NCBI GenBank assembly: GCA_913775095.1
Contig: CAJYIW010000026.1
Coordinates: forward strand, 62,001 to 126,000
Source: an uncultured Siphonobacter sp.
GTDB taxonomy: Bacteria > Bacteroidota > Bacteroidia > Cytophagales > Spirosomataceae
Direction of reading: 5' to 3'
DNA: 64,000 nucleotides
Of this stretch, positions 18,411 to 26,108 are shown piece after piece. Within the stretch, counting starts at the first letter, position 1. Every line of letters begins with the position of its first letter. Made by a program: the position numbers and the translations under genes. The notes under the pieces are model-generated. The model was not told the DNA's origin. It saw only the letters and a program-made list of their open reading frames with translations, and made no database searches.

Positions 18411-19430
18411 TTAAAGAACCATGAGATTACAGCCCCGAAGGTCTGAGTTATCAAAACGTCCCAATACCCGAAAAGTTTGATCCTGCGGGCCATAACTTCC
18501 CAAATCCTTGGTTTCCAGAAAACTACAGGAATCAAGGTTCGCTAAGTCGATGATATTGATTCCCCCGGAACTGCGAGCCTGCCGGCCGGGTTGATATAAA
18601 TGGAAAGGATCATTGACATCCCGCAGGGTGATTTTCAGGCTGGCGGGGAGCTGAAAAAGCCCTCCTCCAAACGAATAGCCCTGCGAAAGCAGTTCCGTCA
18701 TGCCATATTCGGAGTGGATCGCCGGTACGTGAAAAGCCTTGGTAAGAATCTCGTGTAATTCTTCCCTGAGCAGTTCCTGGCGACGACCTTTCATGCCACC
18801 CGTTTCCATAACGATCAGGTTCTCCATACCTGAAAGAAACGATAAATCGGCTTCTTCGGCCAAATCCAGCAGGGCAAACGTAACTCCGATGAGCAGCACT
18901 TTTTTAGTACTATGCTGACGCAGGAACTTCAGGCGTTCGAGTAATTCAAGGGTATTGTGTAAGTAAAAACCGGAGTATTCCGACTGCGTTTTTCCAATAA
19001 AGTGCCGGACCATGTGGACCAGCGATGAATTGGACCGTTCCAGATAGGAGGGTAATAAAGCCAGGATATGAAAATCCGTTAGTGGCCCGTAAAACTGCTC
19101 GAAAATCCGTTCACTCAGGACCTCATAAAAATCCGGGTCGCTAACCAGGTGCTGGCTGGTAATCTGGCCGGTTGTGCCGCTGCTGGCAAAAGTAATTTTA
19201 GGCTCTGCCGGAGCCGTAATCACGCGATGGGATTTAAAGAACTCCAGAGGCAAATAAGGAATTTCTTCCAGCGATTGAACGGCTTCGGGCCTGATTTTCA
19301 GATGCGACAGATACTCACCGTAGACGGGATTGGACCGGGCCTGTAGCTGAAAGATTTCCAGACTCAGGGATTCGAAAAGGGAAGCATCCAGGCGTAAAAT
19401 CTGATCTTTAAGGTATTGACTGGTAGACAT
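18411..19430 (-). CDS. LuxE-like acyl-protein synthetase / acyltransferase
   Basis: This is a 339-residue protein of the LuxE/acyl-protein synthetase family, part of the adenylate-forming enzymes. The AMP-binding P-loop-like motif ITFASSGTTGQ lies near residues 79-89 and HSEYGMTELLSQGY near 240, with a final GRFDNSDLRGCNLMVL. LuxE activates fatty acids for the luciferase reductase, but LuxC and LuxAB are absent here; in Bacteroidota such genes occur without light production. It is the first gene of a three-gene minus-strand block (LuxE-like, DUF4230, SDR). Confidence 0.8.
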   Translation of the reverse strand: MSTSQYLKDQILRLDASLFESLSLEIFQLQARSNPVYGEYLSHLKIRPEAVQSLEEIPYLPLEFFKSHRVITAPAEPKITFASSGTTGQITSQHLVSDPDFYEVLSERIFEQFYGPLTDFHILALLPSYLERSNSSLVHMVRHFIGKTQSEYSGFYLHNTLELLERLKFLRQHSTKKVLLIGVTFALLDLAEEADLSFLSGMENLIVMETGGMKGRRQELLREELHEILTKAFHVPAIHSEYGMTELLSQGYSFGGGLFQLPASLKITLRDVNDPFHLYQPGRQARSSGGINIIDLANLDSCSFLETKDLGSYGPQDQTFRVLGRFDNSDLRGCNLMVL

Positions 19431-19554
19431 TTGTATGAGTGGAGACGAACCCCATGGGGTGAATTCTTACAAACTTACTTAATTTAGCAGGAGCGGATGT
19501 AACTTTCCCGCTCGATCGGTCGTTTATGACAGTGACCATAAGATTTAGGTTCCT

Positions 19555-20076
19555 ATGAAACAGGTAATATTTACGTTTTTAATCTTCGCGGCAGGATTTA
19601 CCCTCATCCAGTGTACCACCGAACCGGATTTTTCCAATGTTCCCTCGATTTCTGACGCTACGATTTCTAAAACCACGCTGACGGACCGGCTGGGTAACGC
19701 CGCCGATTCGCTGGTGATCAGTATCAAATTTCAGGATGGAGACGGTGACTTGGGCTCTTCCACGGACGAAGTCAGAAATGATACCCTGACGTATCCGCCG
19801 CCGTACTATAATTACTTTGTTCGGGTATTCCGTCAGAAAAATGGTCAGTTTTCGGAAGTAATTCGGCAGGAAACGGATTCGGGTATTTTTCCCCGGCTGC
19901 GTCAGGATGGAAAGTCAGGGCCGCTGGAAGGTCAGATCAGACGGGGAATTGTGGTACAGCACAGAACCGTACCCCCAAATGATACTCTGAAATATTACGT
20001 AAAAATCCGCGATCGGGCCGGAAATATGAGCAATGAAATTGAAACACCGGCGGTTATTGTGCACGTTCGCAATTAG
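19555..20076 (+). CDS. Putative lipoprotein, unknown function
   Basis: This is a 173-residue protein with a lipoprotein signal (MKQVIFTFLIFAAGFTLIQC, lipobox LIQC, Cys20). The mature part is beta-rich and contains SLVISIKFQDGDGDLGSS, a pattern seen in many short Cytophagales lipoproteins, then KYYVKIRDRAGNMSNEI, suggesting an Ig-like fold. It is probably on the outer membrane or periplasmic face. I do not recognise a function. It is monocistronic and convergent with the sensor kinase gene. Confidence 0.7.
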   Translation: MKQVIFTFLIFAAGFTLIQCTTEPDFSNVPSISDATISKTTLTDRLGNAADSLVISIKFQDGDGDLGSSTDEVRNDTLTYPPPYYNYFVRVFRQKNGQFSEVIRQETDSGIFPRLRQDGKSGPLEGQIRRGIVVQHRTVPPNDTLKYYVKIRDRAGNMSNEIETPAVIVHVRN

Positions 20077-20091
20077 TCGCTGCTGAAGTTT

Positions 20092-20127
20092 AAAAAATAG
20101 CATGACCGGCCGGTCATGCTATTTTTT
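20092..20127. terminator. Perfect 36-bp palindrome, bidirectional terminator
   Basis: AAAAAATAGCATGACCGG is followed without spacer by its exact complement, ending in a T-run. It lies between two convergent genes and abuts the kinase stop codon. Confidence 0.88.
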
Positions 20128-21363
20128 TTAGGAGGGCGTGGGTAAAACAATGCGGAAGGTAGTACCCTTGCCCGGTTCTGAGCTTTTGACAAATAACTTT
20201 CCTTTGTGGTAATTTTCAATGATGCGTTTGGCCAGGGTTAATCCCAGGCCCCAGCCGCGTTTTTTGGTACTAAAGCCCGGATTGAAGACCTGTTTCCAGT
20301 TGGATTTGGGAATGCCTTTGCCCGTATCCGTAATGTCGATGTAAATCTGGCCGGGCTTTTCGGCCATAACGATGCGGAGTTCGCCGACGCCTTCCATGGC
20401 ATCCACCGCGTTTTTGCAAAGGTTTTCTATGACCCATTCAAACAGATACCGATTGACGGGAATGAGCTTGCCCGGCGTGATGTCATTGGTAATCTGCCAT
20501 TTCACTTTGGAAGACACCCGACGTTTGAGGTAACTCACAAAGGTTTCAATGTGGGTATCCAGCGGCTCGGGCGTGAGCGTAGGCATGGAGCCAATATTGG
20601 AAAAGCGGGCGGTGATCGTCTCCAATCGTTCGACGTCTTTTTCCAGCTCGAGTACAAATTCCGGCTCATAGCGATCAGGATCCGTTTTGAAGTATTCCAC
20701 CCATCCTTTTAATCCCGACAGGGGCGTACCCAACTGGTGTGCCGTTTCTTTGGCCAGACCCACCCAGACCCGGTTTTGTTCCGATCGGCGGGAGGCACTG
20801 AAGGCCAGATAGGCCAGATAACCAAAGACGAGCAGTCCCAGAAACATCACCAGGGGATAATACTGAAGCTGGGTAAACAGAAACGAGTGACTGAAGTAAA
20901 TGTAGCCCTTGCCAAAGCCACCATCGTACTCAATGGGAGCATTATCCGTTTGAAATTCGGAAGCTTTCTGCTTTAAAAAAGCCTGCACTTCATCGGGATT
21001 TTCCGGCAGGGTAATGTTGCGGGGTGTGTACGTATTCTGATATTCGACAATGACCGGAATTTCCGTGTTGACTTTTACGATGTTATCAAAGAAGAAATTA
21101 AGATCCGTCTGCTCGGGACTGGTATAGGCATACTCCAGACTTTTGGCGTACAGACGTACTTCTTCCAGTTCGTGAGCTTCCAGGCGGGAAATCAGAGAGT
21201 TAGTGTAATAAAACCAGCCTACGGAGAAAGCCATCAGCGTGAGCAGGATGCCTAATTTAACCTGATTTTTCTGCTGGTATAAGTCACCCGAACGCATCCG
21301 GGCGGCTAGATTACCCCGGCGGCTATCCTGGGACGGTTTTATAGGAGGATGGGCAAGTTTCAT
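20128..21363 (-). CDS. Sensor histidine kinase (orphan)
   Basis: This is a 411-residue two-transmembrane histidine kinase. TM1 is near residues 36-53 (VKLGILLTLMAFSVGWFYY), a periplasmic sensor domain follows, and TM2 is near 167-187. The phospho-acceptor His is in KETAHQLGTPLSGLKGW (about residue 210). The ATPase domain has ENLCKNAVDAM (N box), DTGKGIP (G1) and KRGWGLGLTLAKRI (G2). No HAMP or PAS is obvious. There is no response regulator next door, so the partner must be elsewhere. A start at internal Met23 is also possible. Confidence 0.9.
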   Translation of the reverse strand: MKLAHPPIKPSQDSRRGNLAARMRSGDLYQQKNQVKLGILLTLMAFSVGWFYYTNSLISRLEAHELEEVRLYAKSLEYAYTSPEQTDLNFFFDNIVKVNTEIPVIVEYQNTYTPRNITLPENPDEVQAFLKQKASEFQTDNAPIEYDGGFGKGYIYFSHSFLFTQLQYYPLVMFLGLLVFGYLAYLAFSASRRSEQNRVWVGLAKETAHQLGTPLSGLKGWVEYFKTDPDRYEPEFVLELEKDVERLETITARFSNIGSMPTLTPEPLDTHIETFVSYLKRRVSSKVKWQITNDITPGKLIPVNRYLFEWVIENLCKNAVDAMEGVGELRIVMAEKPGQIYIDITDTGKGIPKSNWKQVFNPGFSTKKRGWGLGLTLAKRIIENYHKGKLFVKSSEPGKGTTFRIVLPTPS

Positions 21364-21640
21364 TTCAATTCAACCAACGCCAGCGGCTTTTGGATTCATA
21401 TACGGCCCGGAAAATAATTTGGCCTTGATCTGTCTAAATTAAAACTTTGCCTTGACAATTATGGATATCAGAGCTCTAAGTCTACAGATGAAGGACTTAG
21501 GAAGTGATAAATATCATAGTTTAAACTAAGAGCCTGTCGTAAACTTGCCTAGAAGTCAGGAAACATAGCCCAGTAGTTTTGAATAATTCTAAATAAAACA
21601 GAATGGGATTTATTCTATCCGTTGGTAGGTTATCCTGACG

Positions 21641-21648
21641 TATTTTTG
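21641..21648 (+). promoter_or_regulatory. hemA promoter -7 element
   Basis: TATTTTTG matches TAnnTTTG, with TTGG 15-16 bp upstream at 21622. Expected transcription start is about 10 nt before the hemA ATG. Confidence 0.5.
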
Positions 21649-21665
21649 TGTTTTTAGTGAAGGAA

Positions 21666-22934
21666 ATGACCAATACGTTTCGAGCAATCAGTTTATCGTA
21701 CAAAACTGCTCCCTTAGCCATAAGAGAGCAGGTCGCACTGGATGAAAGCGAAGCCAAGACCTTCTCGCTGAAACTGAAAGAACACTTTGGGTTTCAGGAT
21801 ATTTTGGTGGTTTCTACGTGTAACCGTACGGAGATATATTATACGGCGGCTGAAAGCTACGCCGAATCAATAATTAAATTACTGGCGATTGAAAAAGGAC
21901 TGGAGAAACCCGCCAGTCTGCCCGATTACTTCATTGTATTAGATGAGCAGCTTCAGGCCATTCGTCACTTGTTTGAAGTAGCCACGGGTCTTCATTCTCA
22001 GGTGGTCGGGGATCTTCAGATTCCCAATCAGGTGAAACATTCGTACCAGTGGTCGGTGGATGTAGATGCAGCCAGTCCCTTTCTGCATCGCCTCATGCAC
22101 ACGATCTTTTTTTCCAGCAAGCGGGTCAATCAGGAAACCAGCTTCCGCGATGGAGCGGCTTCGGTTTCTTACGCAACGGTGGATCTGATCGGTGACCTGA
22201 CTCAGAATCAGACCCAGCCCCGTGTGCTGGTTGTGGGGTTAGGAGAAATCGGAACGGATGTGGTGAAAAACCTGGCCGATAAGGAATTTGCCCAGATTAC
22301 CCTGGTCAACCGGACCTATGCCAAATCGGTAAGTCTGGCGGAAGGCACGGATTTCCGCGTGGCTGATTGGGAGAACCTGGAAGCAGAAGTGCATCAGGCG
22401 GATGTGATTGTTTCATCCCTGCGACTGAATACGCCTTTGTTTACCAAGGCCTTTGTAGAGAATCTGGATATTTTGACCTTCAAATACTTCATTGATCTTT
22501 CGGTTCCCCGTAGTGTGGAACCCAAGGTGGAAGAAGTGCCCGGAGCTCTGGTGTATTCCATCGACGATATTCAGGCCAAGGCCAATGCCGCCCTGCAACG
22601 TCGGTTGGACTCCGTACCCGCGGTTCACCGTATTCTGGACGAAGCCATGGCCGGATTTCAGGACTGGTCGAAAGAAATGGTCGTTTCACCGACCATTCAG
22701 AAATTCAAACAGTCGCTGGATCAGATTCGTAAGGAAGAACTGGCTCGTCAGCTCAAGCACCTGACCCCCGCCGAAGCCGAGAAATTTGATAAACTTACGG
22801 CTAACATTGTCAATCGCATTCTGCGTTCACCGGCCGTAAATCTGAAAAATGCCTGCCGCCGGGGTGATGTGGATCAGCTGGCCGATGTACTGGTTGAACT
22901 TTTTGACCTAGAACGTCAATCCGAACATAAATAA
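21666..22934 (+). CDS. hemA: Glutamyl-tRNA reductase
   Basis: This is a 422-residue protein. The frame reaches back to a GTG at 21648, but ATG 21666 is preceded by GAAGGA and fits the family N-terminus (FRAISLSYKTAPLAIRE). The catalytic Cys is C52 in STCNRTEIY. The NADPH domain shows VLVVGLGEIGTDV, and the dimerisation domain is at the C-terminus. It reduces glutamyl-tRNA to glutamate-1-semialdehyde, the first step of C5 haem synthesis. No other hem gene is in the window, although hemA often clusters with hemC elsewhere. Confidence 0.95.
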   Translation: MTNTFRAISLSYKTAPLAIREQVALDESEAKTFSLKLKEHFGFQDILVVSTCNRTEIYYTAAESYAESIIKLLAIEKGLEKPASLPDYFIVLDEQLQAIRHLFEVATGLHSQVVGDLQIPNQVKHSYQWSVDVDAASPFLHRLMHTIFFSSKRVNQETSFRDGAASVSYATVDLIGDLTQNQTQPRVLVVGLGEIGTDVVKNLADKEFAQITLVNRTYAKSVSLAEGTDFRVADWENLEAEVHQADVIVSSLRLNTPLFTKAFVENLDILTFKYFIDLSVPRSVEPKVEEVPGALVYSIDDIQAKANAALQRRLDSVPAVHRILDEAMAGFQDWSKEMVVSPTIQKFKQSLDQIRKEELARQLKHLTPAEAEKFDKLTANIVNRILRSPAVNLKNACRRGDVDQLADVLVELFDLERQSEHK

Positions 22935-22966
22935 GATTACACAACAACGAGTATATGAAACGATTC

Positions 22967-22990
22967 AGAGCAGGACTTACCTCCTGCTCT
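22967..22990 (+). terminator. hemA terminator
   Basis: There is a 9-bp stem (AGAGCAGGA with TCCTGCTCT, 6-nt loop) followed by TTTTTTT. Confidence 0.88.
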
Positions 22991-22994
22991 TTTT

Positions 22995-23858
22995 TTATTG
23001 ATAGGCTTTCTGATATTGAGCGGGCGTCAGGCTGGTGACTTCCTTAAACTGACGATTGAAATTGGAAATGGTATTAAAGCCACTTTCGTAGCAAATCTGA
23101 GTAACGGTAAACTTTCCTTCGATTAACAACTTACAGGCGTAACCAATCCGGACCTCACTGACGAATTCGGAAAAAGTACGATTCGTCCGCGTTTTAAAAT
23201 AGCGGCAGAAAGCCGAAGGGCTCATGCCCGCCAGTGAGGCCATTTCATCGAGTCTGATTTCCTGACGAAAGTGATCAAGCACGTAATCATGCACCTTCTG
23301 CATCCGCTCGGTTTCCGAAACCTTATGGGTGTTGACGTACCCCAGACTGGCAATGGGTTTGCACTCCGGAGCGTGGGCTAGTTCGTTTAAAATGCTCAGT
23401 AACTCTAAAATAGCCTGAAACCCGCTGGCCTGCAGGAGGGTCTTCATCCGCTGGCGAACGTATTCCTTGAAGCCTCCGGTGATCTCATAGCCTCGCGTGG
23501 AATCCGTGAAAAAACTTTCAAGTCCGTGCATTTCCGGCCGCTTGAAAAAATCACGTCCCAGGAAATCCTCCGTGAAATAGATTACAATTCCTTTGGTAGA
23601 GAGCTCCGGACTGGTTTGAAAGTAAGCCGGATCGCTTCGCCAGAGGTGAGGAATATTAGGCCCGAGAAAAACGGTATCACCGGGTTCAAAAGGCTGAATG
23701 TTATCCCCAATGAAGCGGGTTCCCGTTCCTTCTTCTACCGTGAAAAGCTGGTAATGCGGATGAAAGTGCCAGTTTGGATCAAAATGCGGAGCGTTAAGCT
23801 CCTGCATCGTGAAAGAAGCAACCTGATTTTCGATGGTTTTACGCAGAGCTGATTTCAT
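22995..23858 (-). CDS. AraC family regulator with cupin N-domain
   Basis: This is a 287-residue regulator. The N-terminal cupin part (HFHPHYQLFTVEEGTGTRF, then DTVFLGPNIPHLWRS) probably binds a small ligand. The C-terminal AraC helix-turn-helix pair includes IRLDEMASLAGMSPSAFCRYFKTRTNRTFSEF and the second helix set VTQICYESGFNTISNFNRQFKEVTSLTPAQYQKAY. It is divergent from the epimerase/oxidoreductase/ThuA cluster and is the obvious candidate activator of that cluster, probably responding to the sugar or a derivative. Confidence 0.92.
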   Translation of the reverse strand: MKSALRKTIENQVASFTMQELNAPHFDPNWHFHPHYQLFTVEEGTGTRFIGDNIQPFEPGDTVFLGPNIPHLWRSDPAYFQTSPELSTKGIVIYFTEDFLGRDFFKRPEMHGLESFFTDSTRGYEITGGFKEYVRQRMKTLLQASGFQAILELLSILNELAHAPECKPIASLGYVNTHKVSETERMQKVHDYVLDHFRQEIRLDEMASLAGMSPSAFCRYFKTRTNRTFSEFVSEVRIGYACKLLIEGKFTVTQICYESGFNTISNFNRQFKEVTSLTPAQYQKAYQ

Positions 23859-23897
23859 AGGGGAGCTTTTCAGAAATAAGTGTAATTACCAAGGATA

Positions 23898-23969
23898 TTC
23901 TATATTTTGATAAATGAGAAGGCTGTTTTTGCAAAATAGGTCAAAATAGAGTAGAATATAGTCAAAGAG
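23898..23969. promoter_or_regulatory. Candidate AraC operator repeats in the divergent intergenic region
   Basis: CAAAATAG occurs at 23932-23939 and again at 23942-23949 (10 bp apart). A related GTCAAAGAG begins at 23961, 21 bp after the GTCAAAATAG at 23940. The opposite-strand copy CTATATTTTG lies at 23900-23909. Spacing of one and two helical turns is what AraC-family half-sites show. Sequence match is seen; binding is inferred. Confidence 0.5.
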
Positions 23970-24008
23970 AAGCGAGTTTTTATGATTTTACCTTCATAAA
24001 ATTGCACA

Positions 24009-24869
24009 ATGATCTACAGCATGAATCTGCTCCTCTGGGGGGGCAATCTCGACGAATCCTTTTTTCCTACGCTCGATTTAATCCAGTCCATTGGTTTCGG
24101 TGGAGTGGAGGTACCCCTTTCTACGAGCGATCGTAATCACTGGAAACCCTGGGCGAAAAAGCTCGACGAACTGGGACTGAAGCGGCAGGCCGATGTCATC
24201 TGCGGTCCCGAGGCTAACCTGATCAGTTCGGATCCAGCCATGCGAAAAGCCACCCTGGAACACTTGCTGCGAAGCGTGGATTGTGCCGTCGAACTGGGAG
24301 CGGAAAAGCTGATGGGGCCTTATCATTCAGCTCTGGGCGTGTTTACCGGGCAGCCCGCCACGACCGACGAATGGAAATGGGGCGTTGAAAATATTCAGAT
24401 TGTTGCCGAATACGCTCAAAGCCAGGGAATCGTTCTGGGATTGGAATACCTCAATCGCTTTGAAATGTATCTGACCAGTTGCGGAGCCGAACTCGCCCGA
24501 TTTGTCGATGAGGTTAATCACCCCAACTGCCAGATCATGTTTGATACCTTCCATGCGAATATTGAAGAGAAGAGCATTGGCGATACCATTCGCCAGCTCG
24601 GAGACCGGATTACGTTTGTACAGTTGTCAGAAAATGACCGTTCAACGCCGGGGAAAGGCAATGTAGACTGGAAAGGGGTCTTTGCCGGTCTACGCGACAT
24701 TCAGTATCAGGGCTGGCTGAGTATCGAAGCCTTCAGCCCGAAACTCAGCGTGGCTAATATCTGGCGAAAAATGTTTGATTCAGAAGAGCAGCTCATGCGG
24801 GAAGGGTTATCCTTCATTCAAAGCCAGTGGGAACCAGCTTTGAAGGTGTACAGTAACGGTCAGCACTAA
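24009..24869 (+). CDS. Sugar phosphate isomerase/epimerase (DTE/psicose-3-epimerase-like TIM barrel)
   Basis: This is a 286-residue AP-endonuclease-2-type TIM barrel, close to the D-tagatose/D-psicose 3-epimerase layout. Metal-ligand positions can be read as E146 (GLEYLNR), D179 (MFDTFH), residue 205 (VQLSENDR) and E240 (SIEAF). Their spacing equals that of the Pseudomonas cichorii enzyme (E152, D185, H211, E246), but the His is Gln here. Expected reaction: epimerisation or isomerisation of a ketose. It is the first gene of the cluster read away from the AraC regulator; the oxidoreductase gene follows 52 bp later. Confidence 0.85.
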   Translation: MIYSMNLLLWGGNLDESFFPTLDLIQSIGFGGVEVPLSTSDRNHWKPWAKKLDELGLKRQADVICGPEANLISSDPAMRKATLEHLLRSVDCAVELGAEKLMGPYHSALGVFTGQPATTDEWKWGVENIQIVAEYAQSQGIVLGLEYLNRFEMYLTSCGAELARFVDEVNHPNCQIMFDTFHANIEEKSIGDTIRQLGDRITFVQLSENDRSTPGKGNVDWKGVFAGLRDIQYQGWLSIEAFSPKLSVANIWRKMFDSEEQLMREGLSFIQSQWEPALKVYSNGQH

Positions 24870-24921
24870 CCTCAGGGATTTACGCCTTTATTATTTACTA
24901 TAAGACTTAACCTTAAGTAAC

Positions 24922-26046
24922 ATGTCTTCACCAATTAACATAGCCATTGTAGGTCTGGGCTTTGGAGCCGAATTCATCCCCATTTATCAGCGTCACCCGT
25001 TAGCTAATATGTACGCCATTTGCCAGCGTACGCCCGAAAAACTCAACGCCGTAGGAGACGCCTTCGGAATTGACGTGCGTTATACGGACTTCGATGAGTT
25101 GCTCAAGGATCCTAACGTCGATGCTGTTCACATCAACTCACCCATTCCCAATCACGCCGAGCAAAGTCTGAAGGCGCTGCGGGCGGGTAAGCACGTAGCC
25201 TGTACCGTTCCCATGGCCACCAGCGTGGAAGAATGCCTGGAAATTGTGAAGGCTACCAAAGAAACGGGTAAAAAATACATGATGATGGAGACGGTGGTTT
25301 ACAGCCGCGAGTTTCTCTTTGTGAAAGATTTATACGAAAAAGGCGAACTAGGCAAAGTTCAGTTTTTAAAAGCCAGTCACCAGCAGGACATGGAAGGCTG
25401 GCCGGATTACTGGCCCGGGCTTCCCCCCATGCACTACGCCACGCACTGCGTAGGTCCGGTGGCGGGTCTGCTTCAGTCCCGGCCCGAGTACGTTTCCTGT
25501 TTTGGCTCGGGTACGATCAGTGAAGAGCTGGCGAAGATTCATAACTCTCCCTTTGCCGTCGAATCGGCTCATATCAAGTTTAAAGACAGTGATCTTTCCG
25601 CCTACGTGTACCGTTCCCTCTTTGATACCGCCCGTCAGTATCGGGAGAGTTTTGAAGTATACGGCTCGAAAAAGTCCTTTGAATGGCCTTTGATTGAAGG
25701 CGAAGAGGCCGTTATTCATACCGCAAAAAAGGAAGAACACGAAATTCCCGAGCGAGTGACGGTTCCCGATTTTGCTCATTACCTGCCCACAGAAATTCAG
25801 GATTTCACGACCAAGGGCGTCTACGACGTAGCCGACAACACGCACCTGAGCTTTACCCAGGGCAGCGGCCACGGAGGTTCGCATCCGCACCTGGTGCATG
25901 AGTTCCTGACGGCCTTAGCGGAAGACCGCGATCCCTTCCCGAATGCAGTACAGTCGGCCGAATGGACCAGCGTGGGAATCTTAGCTCACGAATCGGCCCT
26001 GCAGGGAGGAAAACTGATTTACCTGCCTGATTTTGAGAACGCTTAA
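24922..26046 (+). CDS. Gfo/Idh/MocA family oxidoreductase
   Basis: This is a 374-residue NAD(P)-dependent sugar or inositol dehydrogenase family protein. The Rossmann motif is IAIVGLGFGAEF (residues 6-17). The usual EKP motif after GKHV reads TVP (V96 in place of Lys), a variant that I believe exists in a subfamily with MATSVEEC next to it. YMMMETVVYSREF and HYATHCVGPVAGLL follow. It likely oxidises or reduces a sugar at C3 or a related position; in trehalose-utilisation loci the equivalent partner of ThuA is ThuB of this family. It is cotranscribed with the epimerase. Confidence 0.88.
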   Translation: MSSPINIAIVGLGFGAEFIPIYQRHPLANMYAICQRTPEKLNAVGDAFGIDVRYTDFDELLKDPNVDAVHINSPIPNHAEQSLKALRAGKHVACTVPMATSVEECLEIVKATKETGKKYMMMETVVYSREFLFVKDLYEKGELGKVQFLKASHQQDMEGWPDYWPGLPPMHYATHCVGPVAGLLQSRPEYVSCFGSGTISEELAKIHNSPFAVESAHIKFKDSDLSAYVYRSLFDTARQYRESFEVYGSKKSFEWPLIEGEEAVIHTAKKEEHEIPERVTVPDFAHYLPTEIQDFTTKGVYDVADNTHLSFTQGSGHGGSHPHLVHEFLTALAEDRDPFPNAVQSAEWTSVGILAHESALQGGKLIYLPDFENA

Positions 26047-26108
26047 CTGAGCTGTACCCGGGCCGGAATTTCCGGCCCGGGTAGCCTAACCATTCTAAAC
26101 CTTAAACG

